A DNA stretch of 64,000 nt, from contig CAWDSH010000042.1 of the NCBI GenBank assembly GCA_963804865.1, positions 310,001 through 374,000 on the forward strand, read 5' to 3'. Shown here piece by piece: positions 35,639 to 45,556 of the stretch. Under the pieces are notes generated by a model that searched no databases, had not been told where the DNA came from, and saw only the letters and a list, made by a program, of their open reading frames with translations. The translations under genes were made by a program, and so were the position numbers. Positions within the stretch are counted from its first letter, which is position 1. Every line of letters starts with the position of its first letter. This stretch comes from CAVVEQ01 sp963804865 (GTDB taxonomy: Bacteria; Chloroflexota; Anaerolineae; Anaerolineales; Anaerolineaceae).

Positions 35639-36970
35639 ATGACCAAGATCGCTTTCATCGGTGCGGGTAGCTTTGAGTTTACCAACGAGCTTGCCAGGGA
35701 TATCCTCACCTTTCCTTTGCTTGAAGATTCAACAATTGCTCTAATGGATATCAATGCCGAGCGTCTGGAATTTGCACGAAAGGCAGTGACTGCCCTGGTG
35801 GAGGCTGGAAAACGCCCTGCGAAAGTCATTGCCACCCTCGATCGAGCCGAGGCTCTCATGGATGCTGATGCTGTGCTGACCACCATTCTTTCAGGCAGCA
35901 CCGCGATCTGGAAACACGATATCGAGATCCCCAAGAAGTACGGTATTGATATCAATGTTGGGGATACCCGTGGTCCCAGCGGCATATTCCGTTTCTTGAG
36001 AACGCTGCCTCCGATGATAGATATCGTCCGCGATATGGAAAAATTCTGTCCTAAAGCAGTGTTGCTTAATTACACCAATCCCATGGCGATGTTATGTGGC
36101 GCGCTGCAACGCTTGTCACATATCACTGTCACTGGCTTGTGTCATTCGGTGCAGGGAACCGCCATGATGCTGGCAAATTGGATCGAAGCGCCCTTCGATG
36201 AGATCACCTATACCTGTGCTGGGATCAATCACCAGGCTTGGTACCTGGATTATCGCTGGAAAGGCGAGGATGCCTACCCGCTGATCCAAAAGGCTATCAC
36301 TGAGAAGCCGTATATTTATCATGAAGAGATCGTGCGTAATGAGATGTATTTGCATCTTGGTTACTATGTAACCGAGTCCAGTGGGCACAATTCCGAGTAC
36401 AACTGGTGGTTCCGCAAGCGCCCGGATTTAATTGAAAAATACTGCACTCACGGTACAGGTTGGAATCCGGGTGAATATGCCTATATCTTAAAAGAATACC
36501 AGGGACGCGAAAGCACCTGGAAGGATGATATCCAGGCCCGGCTGGATATGACCCTCGAACCGGCGGACCTGGAACGCGGTCAGGAATACGCTGCCTATAT
36601 CATCAACGCTTTACAGGGCGGTGATATGTTTAAATTCAATGGCAATGTTCCCAATACAGATCTGGTTACCAATTTGCCTGCCGGTGCTTGTGTTGAAGTG
36701 CCTGTCGTTGTGGATAAAGCCGGTTTTCATCCCATTCATGTGGGAGCGCTGCCCCCACAGTGCGCACTTATTACCCAGCTCAACTCGGGGATCGAAGAAC
36801 TGGCGATTACCGGTTCGTTGACTGGGGATCCCCTGATGATTTACCGGGCTATAGCCCATGATCCATTAACTGCTTCGGTTCTTTCTCTGGCAGAGATCAA
36901 AAACATGGTCAACGAGATGTTTGAGCAACACAAGGACTATTTACCGCAGTTCAAACATCACAAGGTCTGA
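35639..36970 (+). CDS. GH4 glycosidase (alpha-galactosidase/alpha-glucosidase family)
   Basis: A 443-residue family 4 glycoside hydrolase, which acts by NAD- and Mn-dependent oxidation and elimination. The NAD motif GAGSFEFTNELARDIL is at residues 7-22, NYTNPMAMLC and CHSVQGTAMML carry the metal-binding Cys, and GINHQAWYLDYRW carries the metal His. The phosphate/sugar end shows DLVTNLPAGACVEVPVVVD. Specificity (alpha-galactoside, alpha-glucoside or galacturonide) cannot be told from sequence. Cytoplasmic: it cleaves what the ABC importer brings in. Confidence 0.92.
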   Translation: MTKIAFIGAGSFEFTNELARDILTFPLLEDSTIALMDINAERLEFARKAVTALVEAGKRPAKVIATLDRAEALMDADAVLTTILSGSTAIWKHDIEIPKKYGIDINVGDTRGPSGIFRFLRTLPPMIDIVRDMEKFCPKAVLLNYTNPMAMLCGALQRLSHITVTGLCHSVQGTAMMLANWIEAPFDEITYTCAGINHQAWYLDYRWKGEDAYPLIQKAITEKPYIYHEEIVRNEMYLHLGYYVTESSGHNSEYNWWFRKRPDLIEKYCTHGTGWNPGEYAYILKEYQGRESTWKDDIQARLDMTLEPADLERGQEYAAYIINALQGGDMFKFNGNVPNTDLVTNLPAGACVEVPVVVDKAGFHPIHVGALPPQCALITQLNSGIEELAITGSLTGDPLMIYRAIAHDPLTASVLSLAEIKNMVNEMFEQHKDYLPQFKHHKV

Positions 36971-37065
36971 TTTTGCGTTAGAATTATTTGTTGCTTCCGT
37001 TTATTGGTAATGGTTGTTCTTTAATGGATTGTGATCCAATACCTCAATTCTGACCTGGAGTGATT

Positions 37066-38040
37066 ATGAGAAAGTTGACCATAGGAAAATTCCGCGGCCT
37101 TCAGCAAACCGCCACAAAACGAGGTGCGATTTCGGTGCTGGCGCTGGATCATCGCAACAATCTTCGCGCTTCGCTCGCCCCGCACGATCCCAAGTCCGTG
37201 ACCGATGCGGATATGTACAAGTTTAAGAATGAGGTTGTCGGATCGATCGCCAAAGCATCCTCTGCGGTTCTCCTTGATCCGGAATACGGCCTGGCAAATT
37301 GCATCAGCAGCGGCTCATTACCGGGACATGTGGGTTTGATCGCAACTCTGGATCAGACCGGGTACGCGGGTAATGTCCATGCCCGTTTATCGCAGGTCTT
37401 GCCTGATTGGGGGGTGGCTAAAGCCCGCAGGATGGGAGCAAACGCGGTTAAGCTGCTGGTTTATTATCATCCTGATGCTAGCACTGCCGGTGAAATTGAA
37501 AAGCTTGTAGCGAAAGTCGCTGAAGAGTGCAGGAAAGAGGATATAACCTTCTATCTTGAAACCCTCTCATATTCCCTCTCGTCATCCACCAACAAGCTGC
37601 TCCCCGATGAGCGCAAGCGGGTGGTCATCGAAACAGCCAAACGGCTCACCCCGCTTGGAGCGGATGTATTGAAAGCCGAATTTCCAATGGATATTGCAAG
37701 CGAGGTCAATGAGGTTTCATGGGGAAAAGCTTGCGCAGAATTATCACTGGCAAGCTGCATACCATGGGTGCTGCTTTCCGCATCGGTCGGATTTGAGATT
37801 TTTCTCCGCCAGACGACGATTGCCTGCCAGGAGGGTGCAACCGGTGTGGCGGTGGGGAGGGGTGTCTGGCAGGAAGCTGCCACGATGGCGGGGGAAGCTC
37901 GGGAAAATTATCTCCAATCAAAAGCGCTTGAGCGCATGGAACGGGTGACGGCTGTTTGTAATGCGCTGGCGAAACCCTGGACAGATTTTTATGCCCTCCC
38001 CAAGCCAACAGCTGATTGGTACAAAGAATATACTGAGTGA
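37066..38040 (+). CDS. class I tagatose-1,6-bisphosphate aldolase (LacD family)
   Basis: A 324-residue aldolase of the LacD group that splits tagatose 1,6-bisphosphate into dihydroxyacetone phosphate and glyceraldehyde 3-phosphate. The start ATG 37066 (MRKLTIGKFRGLQ) follows CTGGAG by about seven bases. The family marks are ISVLALDHRNNLR, ANAVKLLVYYHPDA and the Schiff-base Lys context DVLKAEFPMD near residue 205. A C-terminal GVAVGRGVWQEAA closes the phosphate site. The PfkB gene follows after one base. Confidence 0.85.
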   Translation: MRKLTIGKFRGLQQTATKRGAISVLALDHRNNLRASLAPHDPKSVTDADMYKFKNEVVGSIAKASSAVLLDPEYGLANCISSGSLPGHVGLIATLDQTGYAGNVHARLSQVLPDWGVAKARRMGANAVKLLVYYHPDASTAGEIEKLVAKVAEECRKEDITFYLETLSYSLSSSTNKLLPDERKRVVIETAKRLTPLGADVLKAEFPMDIASEVNEVSWGKACAELSLASCIPWVLLSASVGFEIFLRQTTIACQEGATGVAVGRGVWQEAATMAGEARENYLQSKALERMERVTAVCNALAKPWTDFYALPKPTADWYKEYTE

Positions 38041-38041
38041 G

Positions 38042-38967
38042 ATGAACCACACTCGGGAATTTGATGTGATCGTGGTCGGCGAATTGAACGCCGACCTTAT
38101 TTTAAATGGAGATATTGAACCGCGTTTTAACCAGGTGGAGAAGTTGATTGGCGATGCCACTTTGGCATTGGGGAGTTCGTCCGCCATCTTTGCCTGCGGG
38201 GCATCCACGTTGGGTTTAAAAACCGCGTTTATTGGGAAAGTGGGGGATGATATCTTTGGCCAGTTCGTGATCGATCAACTTGAAACCCGGGATGTTTTTA
38301 CTGCTGGAATAGTTCGGGATAAGAATGTAAAAACCGGGTTATCCGTGATCCTGAACCGCGAATCCGATCGTGCCATACTTACTTATTCGGGTTCAATAGG
38401 CGCGTTGAAATTGGATGAGATAGACCTTAAATTGCTATCAAGCGCAGCTCACCTTCATCTCGGTGGTTATTTCTTGTTGGATGAACTCAGGCCAAATCTC
38501 CTTGGATTATTCAGGAGGCTCGTGAGTCCGATTTGACAATATCATTGGATACAAATTTCGATCCACGTGAGAAATGGAACGGGGGATTGGATTCGATCTT
38601 GAAATTTACGGATATATTTCTGCCAAATGAAAGGGAAATTTGTGCCATCACCCGCAAGGATGATTATCTTAGCGCTGCAAATCTGCTTGTTGAAACTACC
38701 CCAACAGTAGTGGTTAAGATGGGCACCAAAGGTGGTCAGGTATTCCAAAAGGGTAAAAGCTTTTCCAGTGATATTTTGAAAGTTGCTGTCGTTGATACCG
38801 TTGGCGCCGGCGATTCATTCGATGCCGGGTACATTTTTGCTTTTCTTAATTCCATGGATTTGCAGCAAAGCATCCGCCTGGCTTGCGTCTGCGGTTCATT
38901 ATCTACGCGTGCTTCGGGTGGGATTGCCGGACAGCCTACCTGGGAGGAAGCCAAAAAATATTTGTGA
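38042..38967 (+). CDS. PfkB-family carbohydrate kinase (frame break near 38517)
   Basis: A ribokinase-fold sugar kinase. The N-terminal part (MNHTREFDVIVVGELNADLI, GGS-like ASSAIFACGASTLGL, VGDDIFGQ) and the C-terminal part with the catalytic Asp and anion hole (VVDTVGAGDSFDAGYIFAFL, GAGD motif) lie in two frames. Adding one G at 38517-38518 joins them into 308 residues. It starts one base after lacD. The likely role is phosphorylation of tagatose 6-phosphate to feed LacD, as in LacC (inference). Confidence 0.82.
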
Positions 38968-39009
38968 TGTTTGCAGGATTAATAATTTCACTATTAATAT
39001 TCCCGGATA

Positions 39010-40163
39010 ATGATTATGAAACCACTTTTTGACTATATCCGTCAGCTCATTGAGCTGCGTCAATCTGGGCAGGCTCAAATGACCCTTTTAGCGGTCTGCC
39101 CGAATTCTGAAGCTGTGTTGCAGGCGGCGGTGAAAGCTGCGAGAAAATTCAATACACCCATGTTGCTCGCTGCCACCCTCAACCAGGTTGATCGCGATGG
39201 CGGCTACACTGGATGGACCCCTCGGGATTTCACGGAGAAAGTAAAAGAATTCAGAAAACTTTATGCCTGGGAGGGTCCCATTTATCCATGCCTGGATCAT
39301 GGTGGTCCCTGGTTGAAAGACCTGCATACCTTCAATAAACTCAGCCTGGAAGAGACCATGGCTGAATTGAAAGCGAGCATCTCCACATTCCTGGAAGCAG
39401 GATATCAACTCCTTCATATTGACCCCACTGTTGACCGAACACTCATGGCAAGGGAAACCTTGCCGGTGGACGTGGTTGTCCAGCGCACGGTGGAATTGAT
39501 CCTCCACTCCGAAAACGAGCTGAAAAGGATGCACCTGCCCAGGATCTCGTATGAAGTCGGCTCTGAGGAAGTGCATGGCGGGCTTGTGGATCTGGATCAT
39601 TTCAAGGCATATCTGGTACAGGTTTGCGTACAGCGCTCGATGAAGTCGGGTTGGGTGATATCTGGCCTTGCTTTGTCGTAGCCCAGGTGGGCACCAACCT
39701 GCATACGACGTCGTTTGACCCTGTTGCCGCCCGAAGACTTTATGAGATTGTTGCACCGACTGGCGCCTTGATCAAGGGGCATTACTCGGATTTCGTCGAG
39801 AATCCGCAAGCCTACCCGGAAACGGGAATGGGTGGGGCAAATGTTGGGCCTGAATTCACCGCGGTGGAATACCTGGCGTTAAAAGAGCTGGAAGAAAGGG
39901 AAATCGATCTGGGTATCCCGGGGAGAAGTATCAAACCCTCGCAATTCATGTGCACCCTGGAAAAAGCTGTGGTGGAATCAAACCGCTGGAAGAAATGGCT
40001 GCAGCCTGGTGAACAGGCTTTGGATTTTTCACAGCTTGCGCCAGAACGCAGGGATTGGCTTGTGCAAACCGGTGCACGCTATGTCTGGACCGATCCTCGT
40101 GTGCTCACATCACGGCAGGTGCTCTATCAAAATCTTAAACGATATTCTTCCGGATCCAAATGA
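39010..40163 (+). CDS. GatZ/KbaZ-family tagatose-bisphosphate aldolase protein (frame break at 39621-39622)
   Basis: A protein of the GatZ/KbaZ family, the non-catalytic aldolase subunit type. The first frame holds TLLAVCPNSEAVLQAA, IYPCLDHGGPWLKD and HIDPTVDRT; the second holds VVAQVGTNLHTTSFDP and ALIKGHYSDFVENP. Adding one G at 39621-39622 gives 384 residues. No catalytic GatY partner is present in the operon. Some stand-alone family members are reported to act as fructose/tagatose 6-phosphate 4-epimerases, which would fit here. No clear ribosome site for ATG 39010 or 39016. Confidence 0.78.
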
Positions 40164-40394
40164 AATAGTTGTGGACCGAATCGTTGATTCAATTGAAAAG
40201 TATATCGTCGCATTCAACCTGGTCAATGCGTTAAGTATTATTAATTGATCGGGTGTTTTAATCCTGTTTATTCTCAAGAATTGTCCATTAACTGGTCAAT
40301 TGACTGATTGATTTATTTAGATTCCGTAGTAACTTACAGCATGATGGTTTATTTGGATTGATAAAATCTGGTTTTTTCAATCGAGGAGGTAAAA

Positions 40395-41084
40395 ATGGAA
40401 AATCAAACCATGCCGGCAGGAAAACTCCTGCTGCTCGTCCTTTCAAGATTTATCCCTATTTTGGGTATTATATGTGCGCTGTTCTTTTTAGGTGCAGGCA
40501 CATTTGATTACTGGCAGGCTTGGACTTATTTAGGCTTGCTATTCACCATCATGATCTGCTTTTTGATCTATCTTCTTTAGAATGATCGCGCGTTGTTGGA
40601 ACGACGCATGCGAATGAAGGAGAAGGAAGGGGAGCAAAAGAAATTCCTCTTAATTGCAGTGCTGTATTTCATACTGCTTTTCCTGCTGCCGCCCCTTGGC
40701 ATCCGATTCGACTGGCCGCAGGCACCCGTTTGGGCGGTGATCCTGGCCGATGTTCTTGTCGTCATTGGATATAGTATCGTCATCTGGACGATGGTGACGA
40801 ACAGCTATGCATCGAGGGTCGTCGAAGTTGAGAAAGGGCAAAAAGTGATCAGCACAGGACCTTACGCGATCGTGCGTCACCCGATGTATCTCGGTAATTG
40901 TTTGATGTACCTCATGACCCCGCTTGCCCTCGGCTCCTTTTGGGTTATGCTGTTAGGATTATTATTTCCCCTGGTGCTTTCGCTGCGCATCCGCAATGAG
41001 GAGGAAGTCTTGACCAGGGATCTGGAAGGCTATGCTGACTATAAAAAGAAAGTGAAATACCGCATCATTCCGGGCATCTGGTAA
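40395..41084 (+). CDS. isoprenylcysteine carboxyl methyltransferase-family protein (in-frame TAG at 40578)
   Basis: Two pieces share one frame, separated by an in-frame TAG (40578-40580) where the context LIYLL-x-NDRALLERRMRMKEKE suggests a sense codon, probably Lys (AAG). The first piece has two hydrophobic helices; the second has ICMT/PEMT marks: GPYAIVRHPMYLGN (SAM site) and RIRNEEEVLTRDLEGYADYK. Complete length would be 229 residues. ATG 40395 follows GAGGAGG by five bases, a very strong site. It is a SAM-dependent membrane methyltransferase; substrate unknown. Confidence 0.7.
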
Positions 41085-41104
41085 AAATACGAATGTTTGG
41101 AATT

Positions 41105-41136
41105 AAAAGAACATGATCGCATGATCATGTTCTTTT
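41105..41136. terminator. bidirectional terminator
   Basis: AAAAGAACATGATC (41105-41118) and GATCATGTTCTTTT (41123-41136) form a perfect 14-base stem with a GCAT loop, in the gap between two convergent genes. Confidence 0.85.
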
Positions 41137-41152
41137 CTTAAGTATATTAACA

Positions 41153-42205
41153 TCAAGGCTGTAAGGTGAGCGCTATGCTGTTCAAAGCAATGATCCCGGG
41201 TAGCCTGCTGTCGCTCACTTGGTGGATTGTGAGCCGCACCTTGGTCGAATTGGACACCTGGTATGGGATATCGACTTCGAACGGTGTATGGCTCAATTCC
41301 CCGGTGGGGAAGTCTACCTGTAGAATTTTCGAAGCGATCGCGCCGCCGGTTTCGTTTATTAACTCGATGATGAGCGGGTTGTTATTCAGCGGTCTGGCAA
41401 CCGCTGATAGGTGCAGCACCCCTCCTGAGATGATATCATCCGCTTTTGGACTGCGGATCAGGAAGGGCTCCTGGGCGAATGCTTCGGGATTGATGATGTT
41501 ATCGCCCATTTGGACGAGTACAAGGTCCACGGATGATAATGCGATTGTCCTTCCGTAGCGGTCCCGTACACTCAGAATCAGGCGGGCGGTTTCCGCTGCA
41601 CCGGGGATCTCAAAAGGCACCTCGTGGGCTGTATAAATTTGCTTGTTAATGAAATTGCGGTAATCTGCGACTTCCCTTGTGATATAACGCCCATCCTCCC
41701 CGATCAGATCGACATACAGCATGCCATCATCACCAGGGGTGAGTCCCATTTCGATGCGGATGGGTGACCCGACTTTTGAGAGTGGACCAGGTTTGGCAAT
41801 CCGTAAATATGCCTGCGGGGGTACGGGAGTTAACGTGATGGTCGGTGTCTTGCTTGGGCGGCGTGTCCTTGTTGGCGGGTAGGTCTTGGTGGGGTATCTT
41901 GTCTTTGTCGGGGTGAGCGTGATGGTGGGCTCGATTGTTTCGGTGGGCGAAGTGGTCACGCTGGCGGTGATGCTTGGCGTTTTTCGTTTGGTTGGGGTGA
42001 TTTGATCGCTGCTGGTTGTTCCAGCGTCAAATGTTTGTGCGCTGGTGGGCGGGGTTGCGGTTAAAGTTGCACGTTGATCCACCGGTGTAAGCAGCATCGA
42101 TCCGGGAATGCCGCGTGCGCTGCATGCCGAGAGAAAGGTGGTCGCAAAGATTATCCCGGCAAGGAAAACAGAAACATGTCCCCTGCTTTTAAAAAGGGAT
42201 GCCAT
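41153..42205 (-). CDS. lipoprotein with Thr/Pro linker and beta-rich extracellular domain
   Basis: A 350-residue lipoprotein: signal peptide with lipobox FLSAC (Cys near residue 28), then a Thr/Pro/Lys linker to ~125 (TLTPTKTRYPTKTYPPTRTRR), then a beta-rich extracellular domain (residues 130-350) without a known name. A repeated pattern of the form AxLILSVRD, then GRTIALSSVDLVL, suggests two similar beta-sandwich repeats. The gene is convergent with the methyltransferase gene and may be a surface-binding protein. Function unknown. Confidence 0.62.
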   Translation of the reverse strand: MASLFKSRGHVSVFLAGIIFATTFLSACSARGIPGSMLLTPVDQRATLTATPPTSAQTFDAGTTSSDQITPTKRKTPSITASVTTSPTETIEPTITLTPTKTRYPTKTYPPTRTRRPSKTPTITLTPVPPQAYLRIAKPGPLSKVGSPIRIEMGLTPGDDGMLYVDLIGEDGRYITREVADYRNFINKQIYTAHEVPFEIPGAAETARLILSVRDRYGRTIALSSVDLVLVQMGDNIINPEAFAQEPFLIRSPKADDIISGGVLHLSAVARPLNNNPLIIELINETGGAIASKILQVDFPTGELSHTPFEVDIPYQVSNSTKVRLTIHQVSDSRLPGIIALNSIALTLQP

Positions 42206-42287
42206 GGTTTTTCTAAATGAATGTCAAACTTTTTATCATCAAGGGGAAATCATCCTCCTATCAGCGACGATAGGAGGATGTATTGAA

Positions 42288-43790
42288 TCAGATGCCGTAG
42301 ATTTCTTTATATTTCTTCTCAAGGTAACGCAGGTATGGTTGAGGATCGATCTTTGATCCGGTGACCTTTAGAACCAATTCCTGTGGCTCGTACTTCGCAC
42401 CGTGCCGGTGAACCTTTTCGCGCAGCCATCCCAGCAGGTTGCTGAATTCACCCCTGGTGATTTGTTCTTCAAGATCCGGGATATCCTGCATGATCTTTTC
42501 CCATATCTGCACGGAAATCAGGTTGCCCAGGGCATAGGTCGGGAAGTATCCAAAATAACCATTTGACCAGTGCACATCCTGCAGCACGCCTTTGGAATGA
42601 TTGGGCGGCGTTAATCCCATGTATTCCATGAATTTGGTGTTCCAGTAATCAGGCAGATCTTTTACCTTAAGACTTCCTTCCATCAAGGCAATTTCAATTT
42701 CCAATCGCAGCATGATATGCAGGTTATAGGTGGCTTCATCGGCTTCCACTCGGATCAAGGAAGGCTCTACTTTATTGATGCCTTTATAAAAGGTCATCAA
42801 ATCAAGATTTCCTAATTGGCTGGGAAAGCGTTTCTGCACGATGGGGAAGAAATGCTTCCAGAAATTTAACGATCTCCCAACCAGGTTTTCCCACATCCGT
42901 GATTGCGATTCATGCAATGCCAGGGATACGGTCATCCCCAGCAGGGACCGATCATATTTTCGGGAAATTCCCATTTCATAAAGGGCATGCCCGCATTCAT
43001 GCATTGTCCCGAAAAGTGCTGTTTGCATCATGTTCTCGTTGACCCGGGTGGTGATGCGCACGTCGCCGGGATTCATTCCCTGTGTGAAGGGATGCACGGA
43101 TTTGTCCTGCCTTCCGGATTTCCAGTCATATCCGAATTTGCTGATCACCTCCACGCCAAATTCCCATTGATCTTTTTCCGGGTATTTGAGATGCATGAAG
43201 GCATCATTAACCTGCGGCTTGGACGCGATTACCTTGAGCAGCTCCACCTGCCGCGGGCGTAATATCGCAAATATTTCCTGAACCTCCCTGGTTTTCAGGT
43301 TGGGTTCAAACTCATCCAGCAGGGGATCATAAACATGATCATAAGGTTTAAAGAAATCAGAGAATTGTTTTCTTAAATCCACGATTTTCTCAAGGTAGGG
43401 TTGGAACATATCAAAATCGTTTTTCTCTTTGGCTTCCTCCCACTTGCTGTTGCCAACCACCACCATTTTATAGAACTCAGCCACCCAGTCGGAGCTGACC
43501 TTCTTGCTTCGATCCACCCACCTTCGAAATGATTTGACCAACCTTGCATCGTCCGATTCGGGGTCCCAGTCCTTGGCCTCTTTTTCAACATCTTCAAGAA
43601 CTCTTTGGGTTTCTTCGCTGACAAAAGCATCATGGGCGTGTTGCTCCAGCGAAGCGATGACCGCCCCTCTTCCTTCAGCGCCGTTTGGCGGCATGTTTAC
43701 CTGCTGATCCCATCCGAGAACAGCAATGGCTTGTTTGTAATCTGCGATATCCGTGCTGATTTTTTTGAGTTGTTCAAATTTTGGTGTCAT
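42288..43790 (-). CDS. M32 family carboxypeptidase (Taq type)
   Basis: A 500-residue thermostable-carboxypeptidase-1 family zinc enzyme that removes C-terminal residues from peptides. Zinc ligands are in the HEXXH segment MHECGHALYEMG near residue 267, followed by the family's RKYDRSLLGMTVSLALHESQSRMWEN with its Glu ligand. DQQVNMPPNGAEGR near the N-terminus and RVEADEATYNLHIMLRLEIE are further M32 marks. Length typical (~500). Cytoplasmic. Confidence 0.94.
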   Translation of the reverse strand: MTPKFEQLKKISTDIADYKQAIAVLGWDQQVNMPPNGAEGRGAVIASLEQHAHDAFVSEETQRVLEDVEKEAKDWDPESDDARLVKSFRRWVDRSKKVSSDWVAEFYKMVVVGNSKWEEAKEKNDFDMFQPYLEKIVDLRKQFSDFFKPYDHVYDPLLDEFEPNLKTREVQEIFAILRPRQVELLKVIASKPQVNDAFMHLKYPEKDQWEFGVEVISKFGYDWKSGRQDKSVHPFTQGMNPGDVRITTRVNENMMQTALFGTMHECGHALYEMGISRKYDRSLLGMTVSLALHESQSRMWENLVGRSLNFWKHFFPIVQKRFPSQLGNLDLMTFYKGINKVEPSLIRVEADEATYNLHIMLRLEIEIALMEGSLKVKDLPDYWNTKFMEYMGLTPPNHSKGVLQDVHWSNGYFGYFPTYALGNLISVQIWEKIMQDIPDLEEQITRGEFSNLLGWLREKVHRHGAKYEPQELVLKVTGSKIDPQPYLRYLEKKYKEIYGI

Positions 43791-43817
43791 GAAAATTTCC
43801 TCAATGAAAAGATGATA

Positions 43818-44765
43818 TTAAACGATCTTCCAGCGCAACGGTTCGCCCTTGAGCGCTGCCACCACCTCGGATGCGATGTCCAGGGCTGCACGTGCCTGCG
43901 CCTCGACTGTTTCCGCACCGATATGCGGTGTGCACACTACTTTGGGATGGCTGGCGAGATCAATTTTTCCTGGTGGCTCGGTGGTGAAAACGTCCAGGGC
44001 AGCTCCGGCAACCTTCCCGGAATTGAGGGCTTCCAATAATGCTGCTTCATCGATCACCCCTCCGCGGGCGGCGCATATGACGCGCACTCCCGGTTTCATT
44101 TTCGCGAACGCGTCCGCATTGAGCAGACTGCGCGATTCTGCAGTCAATGGCAGGTGCATGGTGATGAAATCCGCCTTCGCCAGGAGCTCGTCCAGCGTAA
44201 CCGGGCTTCCTCCGCGTTTTTGGATTTCACTGGCGTCCAGGAGAGGATCAAACGCGATCACTTCCATGCCAAACGCTTTGGCTCTTTCCGCAACGCTGGC
44301 ACCGATGCGGCCAAATCCGATCACACCCAGCGTCTTTTTGAAGAGTTCGGTCCCTTTGAGCTCCTTTTTTAACCAGTTTCCTTCCTTCATGCCTGCATCT
44401 GCACGGGGGATATCCCGTATCAGCGATAGCATCAATCCCAGCGTCAACTCGGCTACCGCGACGGTGGTCGCCATGGGTGAATTGACCACGGTGACGCCAT
44501 GCGCTTTGGCAGCATCCAGGTTGATGTTATCCACCCCTACACCTGCACGCCCGGCTACTTTGAGCTTCGTGGCGGCATTGAAAACTTCGGGGGTTAATTT
44601 TGTCCGTCCACGTACAATGACAGCATCGTATTCGCCAATGACTTTCAGGACTTCCTCGGGGGTGATATCTTTCTTATTGTCCACCTGGGCGACAGCGCCA
44701 AGTATTTCCTGCCCTCCCTTCTCAAGTCCGTCAGTTAACAGCACTTTCCATGCAGTCATTTCCAT
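43818..44765 (-). CDS. D-2-hydroxyacid dehydrogenase, short SerA type
   Basis: A 315-residue NAD-dependent dehydrogenase similar to D-3-phosphoglycerate dehydrogenase but without the ACT regulatory domain. The Rossmann motif GVIGFGRIGASVAERAKAFGM is near residue 148, the catalytic Arg/Glu/His set is in CAARGGVIDEAALL and CTPHIGAETVEAQARA, and RAGVGVDNINLDAA is the typical substrate-side segment. It may make serine precursors; the class V aminotransferase at 62.2 kb is a possible partner by function, not by location. ATG 44759 is an alternative start. Confidence 0.85.
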   Translation of the reverse strand: MEMTAWKVLLTDGLEKGGQEILGAVAQVDNKKDITPEEVLKVIGEYDAVIVRGRTKLTPEVFNAATKLKVAGRAGVGVDNINLDAAKAHGVTVVNSPMATTVAVAELTLGLMLSLIRDIPRADAGMKEGNWLKKELKGTELFKKTLGVIGFGRIGASVAERAKAFGMEVIAFDPLLDASEIQKRGGSPVTLDELLAKADFITMHLPLTAESRSLLNADAFAKMKPGVRVICAARGGVIDEAALLEALNSGKVAGAALDVFTTEPPGKIDLASHPKVVCTPHIGAETVEAQARAALDIASEVVAALKGEPLRWKIV

Positions 44766-44917
44766 CTCCTTTTATTTATGATAGTTGGGGGATTATTCCC
44801 TGATAGAATTTTACACCGTTTTCCGGGATGGTTGTCCGACATCAATGGTGTTAATACCCATATAGGCAGCGGGATCATATCCTTCGATGGATGGTGAGCA
44901 TGATACAATCCGAGCCA

Positions 44918-45482
44918 ATGGTTGAGAATATTGCCCCCCGCATGTACGAATCTGCGCCCATCAAGCGCTGTGCTTTTCCTGCCTGTAAAGCAGCCTGCTG
45001 CTTGCATGGGGTGTGGCTCGATCAGATCGAAGCAGGTGATATCATGGAAAATACCAGCTTGATCAAGCCTTATATGCCAAAAGGCATGGATGATCCACTT
45101 CAATGGCTGGATGGTCGCACTGATGACGATCCATTCAGCGCCAGTAAAAAAGTGGTGCATCGTACCGTACTTGAACTCTCCTGAGCATTACGGGGGAACG
45201 GCTTGTGTTTTCTTGCGTGAAGATTACAAGTGCGCGCTTCAGGTTGCAGGCGAGGCTGCTGGTGAACATCCCTGGCGGTTCAAGCCATTCTATTGCATTC
45301 TCCATCCACTCGACCTGGATGAAAAGGGACGCATTACCCTCGATGAATCCGGATTGCTTGTTTCGGAACCTGCCAGCTGTTTACGGGAAGCAGAAATTTC
45401 AACGTCTCTACTGAAGCTCTTTGAAGCCGAGCTGCGTTACCTGCTGGGTGAAAAAACCTACGAGAAGATAATTCGCGAGTGA
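44918..45482 (+). CDS. DUF3109-like cysteine-rich protein (frame break near 45175-45182)
   Basis: Two frames join into 187 residues when one base is removed between 45174 and 45182. The first carries the Cys cluster CAFPACKAACCLHG; the second YGGTACVFLREDYKCALQ and HPWRFKPFYCILHPL, matching the DUF3109 pattern of eight or so Cys that probably bind an Fe-S cluster or zinc. Family function is unknown. The start is uncertain: ATG 44918 (MVENIAPRMYES) is preferred; 44900 and 44891 are possible. Confidence 0.6.
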
Positions 45483-45556
45483 TGAAGGATGTGTTAACAA
45501 AAACCGCCGGTAGTAAACCAGCGGATTTTGTTTAATTTATTTTAAATAACCTATCA

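Noticed and set aside
40578..40580. TAG read through as pyrrolysine or a reassigned codon
   Set aside because: Other genes here end normally at TAG and no pyrrolysine genes are seen; a single substitution is simpler.
43849..44781. 310-residue plus-strand frame opposite the hydroxyacid dehydrogenase
   Set aside because: Ser/Arg/Ala-rich antisense translation; the minus frame has full NAD and catalytic motifs.
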